Positions 5,900 to 8,354 of a stretch of 8,354 bases of DNA are shown piece by piece. How positions within the stretch are numbered: position 1 is the stretch's first letter; every line of letters begins with the position of its first letter. The stretch is from Bacillota bacterium. GTDB taxonomy: Bacteria; Bacillota; Clostridia; Lachnospirales; Lachnospiraceae. The notes under the pieces are model-generated. The model was not told the DNA's origin, did no database searches, and was given only the letters and a program-made list of their open reading frames with translations. The stretch spans positions 1 through 8,354 of the forward strand of contig JAEZLY010000187.1 of assembly GCA_023414985.1 (NCBI GenBank), read 5' to 3'. The position numbers and the translations under genes were made by a program.

Positions 5900-5928
5900 T
5901 TGATAAAATTTCCCTGTAATGATATACT
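5900..5928 (+). promoter_or_regulatory. Promoter of the S66 peptidase / LtaS-like operon
   Basis: TTGATA (5900-5905, 5/6) and TATACT (5923-5928, 5/6) are separated by 17 nt, and a TGA precedes the -10 as an extended -10 element. The expected start is near 5935, giving a leader of about 65 nt. A 9-bp inverted repeat, CTGAATGCC (5890-5898) and GGCATTCAG (5970-5978), brackets the promoter. Confidence 0.7.
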
Positions 5929-6000
5929 ATGGAAAGGTAAGGGAATTTAAGTGATTAAAATGCTGTGAGGGCATTCAGTCATAGAGGAATGGGAGTACGT

Positions 6001-7029
6001 ATGATTTATCCGAAGAACTTAGAAAAAGGTTATAAAATCGGGGTGTCGGCGCCGTCTGCCGGAATGTGCTCCATACCGGATCAGACACGTCTGGAGAGTG
6101 GTGTAAAGCATTTTGAAGAGCTGGGTTATCCGGTGATCATTACGGATCATGTCACATCCGACCAAAAAGGAGCAAGCGCAAGCGGTAAGGTTCGTGCGAA
6201 GGAACTGACAGAATTAATTCAAAACCCTGAAGTCCGGGCAGTCATAGCAGCAAGCGGAGGAGATTTTCTGATGCAGATGCTTTCCGAACTGGATTTGGAA
6301 TTAGTGAGAAGCAATCCGAAATGGCTGCAGGGCTTTTCCGATATTACAGGATTACTGTTTACGGTTACCACCAATCTGGAGATAGCAACCCTGTATGCGA
6401 ACAATTTTAGTTCCTTTGGTATGCAGAATTGGCACAATTCCCTTACTGAAAACATAAAATTACTGGAGGGAGAGCCACTCATACAGCATAGCTTTGATTT
6501 CTATCAGGCAGGCTATAAGCCACGTATCACAGGACTGGAGGAATTTGTCCCGGAGCTTCCGGTGAACTGGATCAACGTTACTTCCGGAGGTCAAATCACC
6601 TCGGAGGAATTGACGATGACCGGGCGGACGCTGGGTGGTAACCTGGATGTGTGCCTTAATCTGGTTGGTACGAGATTTGATAAAGTAAGAGAGTTTGTTC
6701 ATAAATATCGAGAGGATCGGATCTTATGGTTTTTTGAAAGTTTTAGCTTGGATAGCTCCGATCTCATCAGAGGGCTATGGCAAATGAAGGAAGCCGGATG
6801 GTTTGAGCATGCTGCCGGTTTTATCTTTGGCAGACCGGCATTTTTTGAAGAACAAAATAGTATTTCCTATACAGAAGCGATTGTGATCGGCTTGGAAAAT
6901 CTTCAGCTGCCTTTCATTCTCGAGGCGGACATTGGACATAAGCCGCCTCAGCTGGCCATGTTGAACGGAGCAATTGCCGGAATTAAAAGCTATGGGGGAA
7001 AGGGTAGTATTACTTTTGAAAGAAGGTAA
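6001..7029 (+). CDS. S66-family serine peptidase (LD-carboxypeptidase / MccF-like)
   Basis: This 342-residue cytoplasmic enzyme has no signal peptide. S66 enzymes cleave amide bonds next to unusual residues: LdcA trims tetrapeptides from recycled peptidoglycan, and MccF inactivates microcin C-type peptidyl adenylates. The expected order of motifs is present: an N-terminal GYKIGVSAPSAG strand, A-A-S-G-G-D-F near 82-88, and G-F-S-D with the probable nucleophile Ser113. The sequence then continues to GGNLDVCLNLVGTRF, W-F-F-E-S with probable Glu246, and A-D-I-G-H with probable His313. The triad spacing and total length are closer to MccF (Ser118-Glu243-His311, about 344 residues) than to the shorter E. 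coli LdcA. ATG 6001 is chosen because GGGAG (5991-5995) lies 5 nt upstream; GTG 5965 and ATG 5989 are in-frame alternatives with poor ribosome binding sites. The next gene begins 8 nt after the stop. Family firm, substrate unknown. Confidence 0.9.
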   Translation: MIYPKNLEKGYKIGVSAPSAGMCSIPDQTRLESGVKHFEELGYPVIITDHVTSDQKGASASGKVRAKELTELIQNPEVRAVIAASGGDFLMQMLSELDLELVRSNPKWLQGFSDITGLLFTVTTNLEIATLYANNFSSFGMQNWHNSLTENIKLLEGEPLIQHSFDFYQAGYKPRITGLEEFVPELPVNWINVTSGGQITSEELTMTGRTLGGNLDVCLNLVGTRFDKVREFVHKYREDRILWFFESFSLDSSDLIRGLWQMKEAGWFEHAAGFIFGRPAFFEEQNSISYTEAIVIGLENLQLPFILEADIGHKPPQLAMLNGAIAGIKSYGGKGSITFERR

Positions 7030-7037
7030 ATGGATGG

Positions 7038-8354
7038 ATGGAGAGGGAAGAGCAGAAGCAAGTCTATGAGGAGCCGGTAACAGCCGGTAAGGAAGAAGAT
7101 ATATCGACTGAGGTTAAAGTCGATCAAGATGAAACAGAAGTACAGGGAATGAAACCGACAACCGTAAAGACAGATTCATCAGAATTAACAGCTGATCAAA
7201 AAGATACGGGGGAATTCAAAAATTCACCGGCTGCCGAAGGAAGGGATTTTCTCCGGAAGCTGTTATTTCCTTTGCTCTTTTTTATCGCAACAATTATCTA
7301 TCTTGAGCTTGTGGTTCATGTACTGATCTACCGCAGAATAGACGGGAAGATAATCTACCCGATTCTGTTTGCGATTCCCTGTGGTTGTATCCTGACTTTT
7401 CTTACCGGTTTCTTTGGGAAGCGGATCAACCGGATTCTTCTTTGGGTTTTGACGGTCTTTAGCTGTCTGATTTATCAGGTTCAACTGGTTTATTACTATG
7501 TTTTTAAGGTTTATTTCTCTTTTCAATCCCTGGGACTCGCGCAGGATGCGATCACGAATTTCTATTCCGATGCCCTGAAGGCGGTGTGGACGAATCTCGG
7601 CGGCTTAATCAGTCTGCTGCTTCCGGTAGTCCTTCTGACAATCATCCTGAACAGCAGGATTGATTACGGCAGGAGGAAGATTACTCTTCAGGCTGTACTG
7701 CTTGGAGGCGGAACGGTCTTTCATGCTGTGGCACTGCTGGCACTGCTGTTTTTTGGAAAAGCTGATTATTCTCCCTATGATTTATATTATCATTCCGGTG
7801 TTCCTGAGCTATGTGGTCAGCAGCTGGGGGTGATTACGATGTCCAGGCTGGATATCAAGGGATTGTTCTCAAGGGAGGAGGAGTTGGTTCTGGCCGGTAC
7901 GAGAGGCAGTGGTACTGACAGCGTCATCAGGCCTTATAGTACTCCTACACCGACACTTGCTGCGGTTCATACGATCGCGTCCCCCGATTCGGCAGTGGCT
8001 GAAGCTGCAGAGCTTTCTAAAGCACCGACTACTGCTGCATCACCGACGCCAATTCCCATTGACACATCGCCCAATATTCTTAACATTGATTTTAATGCAC
8101 TTGCTGATTCCGAAAAGGATAAGACGGTACAGACGCTCCACCGATATTTTGCCACTGTACCACCCACCAATAAAAATGAATATACGGGAATGTTCCGGGG
8201 CTATAATCTGATCATGATTACCGCGGAAGGATTCTCCCCCTATGCTGTCAGTCAGGAGAAGACACCTACCCTTTACCGTCTGACCAGGGAAGGCTTTGTA
8301 TTTAACAATTTCTATACAGCATTATGGCAGACCAGCACCAGTGATGGAGAATAT
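7038..8354 (+). CDS. LtaS-like membrane phosphoglycerol transferase / sulfatase-fold protein (C-terminus cut off)
   Basis: The reading frame is open from ATG 7038 to the window end (439 codons) and continues beyond it. Residues 1-74 are a charged, Glu/Asp/Lys/Thr-rich cytoplasmic extension. Five hydrophobic helices follow at about 75-98, 105-126, 133-156, 187-204 and 217-239, the topology of lipoteichoic acid synthases. A long Ser/Thr/Pro/Ala-rich linker (about 285-340) leads into the extracellular alkaline-phosphatase-fold domain. That domain begins with NLIMITAEGFS (Glu397 a probable metal ligand), then TPTLYRLTREGFVFNNFY and T-S-T-S-D-G-E-Y at the edge. Thr434 of T-S-D lines up with the catalytic Thr of LtaS. 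The likely reaction is transfer of phosphoglycerol or a related group to a surface polymer. The start is 8 nt after the S66 stop, with AGAAGG (7021-7026) as ribosome binding site. The N-terminal extension and the linker are longer than in S. aureus LtaS. Confidence 0.87.
   Translation, partial: MEREEQKQVYEEPVTAGKEEDISTEVKVDQDETEVQGMKPTTVKTDSSELTADQKDTGEFKNSPAAEGRDFLRKLLFPLLFFIATIIYLELVVHVLIYRRIDGKIIYPILFAIPCGCILTFLTGFFGKRINRILLWVLTVFSCLIYQVQLVYYYVFKVYFSFQSLGLAQDAITNFYSDALKAVWTNLGGLISLLLPVVLLTIILNSRIDYGRRKITLQAVLLGGGTVFHAVALLALLFFGKADYSPYDLYYHSGVPELCGQQLGVITMSRLDIKGLFSREEELVLAGTRGSGTDSVIRPYSTPTPTLAAVHTIASPDSAVAEAAELSKAPTTAASPTPIPIDTSPNILNIDFNALADSEKDKTVQTLHRYFATVPPTNKNEYTGMFRGYNLIMITAEGFSPYAVSQEKTPTLYRLTREGFVFNNFYTALWQTSTSDGEY

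Noticed and set aside
7909..8211. 100-codon plus-strand frame rich in His, Leu, Pro and Arg
   Set aside because: It overlaps the LtaS-like gene in another frame, within its low-complexity linker, and its odd composition reflects that linker DNA.

Overview
The window looks like chromosomal DNA from a low-to-moderate GC Firmicute, most probably a Clostridia/Lachnospiraceae-type anaerobe. The evidence is strong AGGAGG-type ribosome binding sites, sigma-A-like promoters, two lipoproteins with a T-A-C lipobox, a CsoR-type copper operon and an LtaS-type polymerase gene. The genus is inferred from general character, not from a marker gene.

Layout. (1) Positions 1-1290, minus strand: the start of a membrane permease gene and, upstream of it, a lipoprotein substrate-binding protein. 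These are two parts of a TrpXYZ/YufN-type ABC importer. A clear promoter fires leftward at 1356-1383, and a perfect 12-bp inverted repeat sits over its predicted start site. (2) Positions 1291-1605: the divergent intergenic region. It also holds three 11-bp direct repeats ahead of the rightward gene. (3) Positions 1606-2499, plus strand: a DUF3298/RsiV-like lipoprotein of unknown role. (4) Positions 2500-5735: a complete copper-homeostasis unit. In order it has a promoter with a CsoR-like C-run/G-run operator, a structured leader of about 165 nt, copA (Cu+ exporting P1B ATPase), copZ (copper chaperone), csoR (Cu(I)-sensing repressor) and an intrinsic terminator. CsoR probably represses the promoter of its own operon until Cu(I) binds; CopZ buffers Cu(I) and delivers it to CopA, which pumps it out. 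(5) Positions 5737-5900: a non-coding stretch packed with GC-rich inverted repeats. (6) Positions 5900-8354, plus strand: a strong extended -10 promoter, an S66-family (LD-carboxypeptidase/MccF-like) serine peptidase, then after 8 nt a membrane LtaS-like polymerase/sulfatase-fold protein that runs off the window end. Both products may act on cell-envelope material, but this pairing is inferred from proximity only.

No rRNA, tRNA, CRISPR array, transposase or phage gene was seen. The protein-coding content is largely of known families. The parts most worth a second look are non-coding: the operator at 1323-1352, the copA leader with its long hairpin and four-codon mini-ORF, and the palindrome cluster at 5783-5878.
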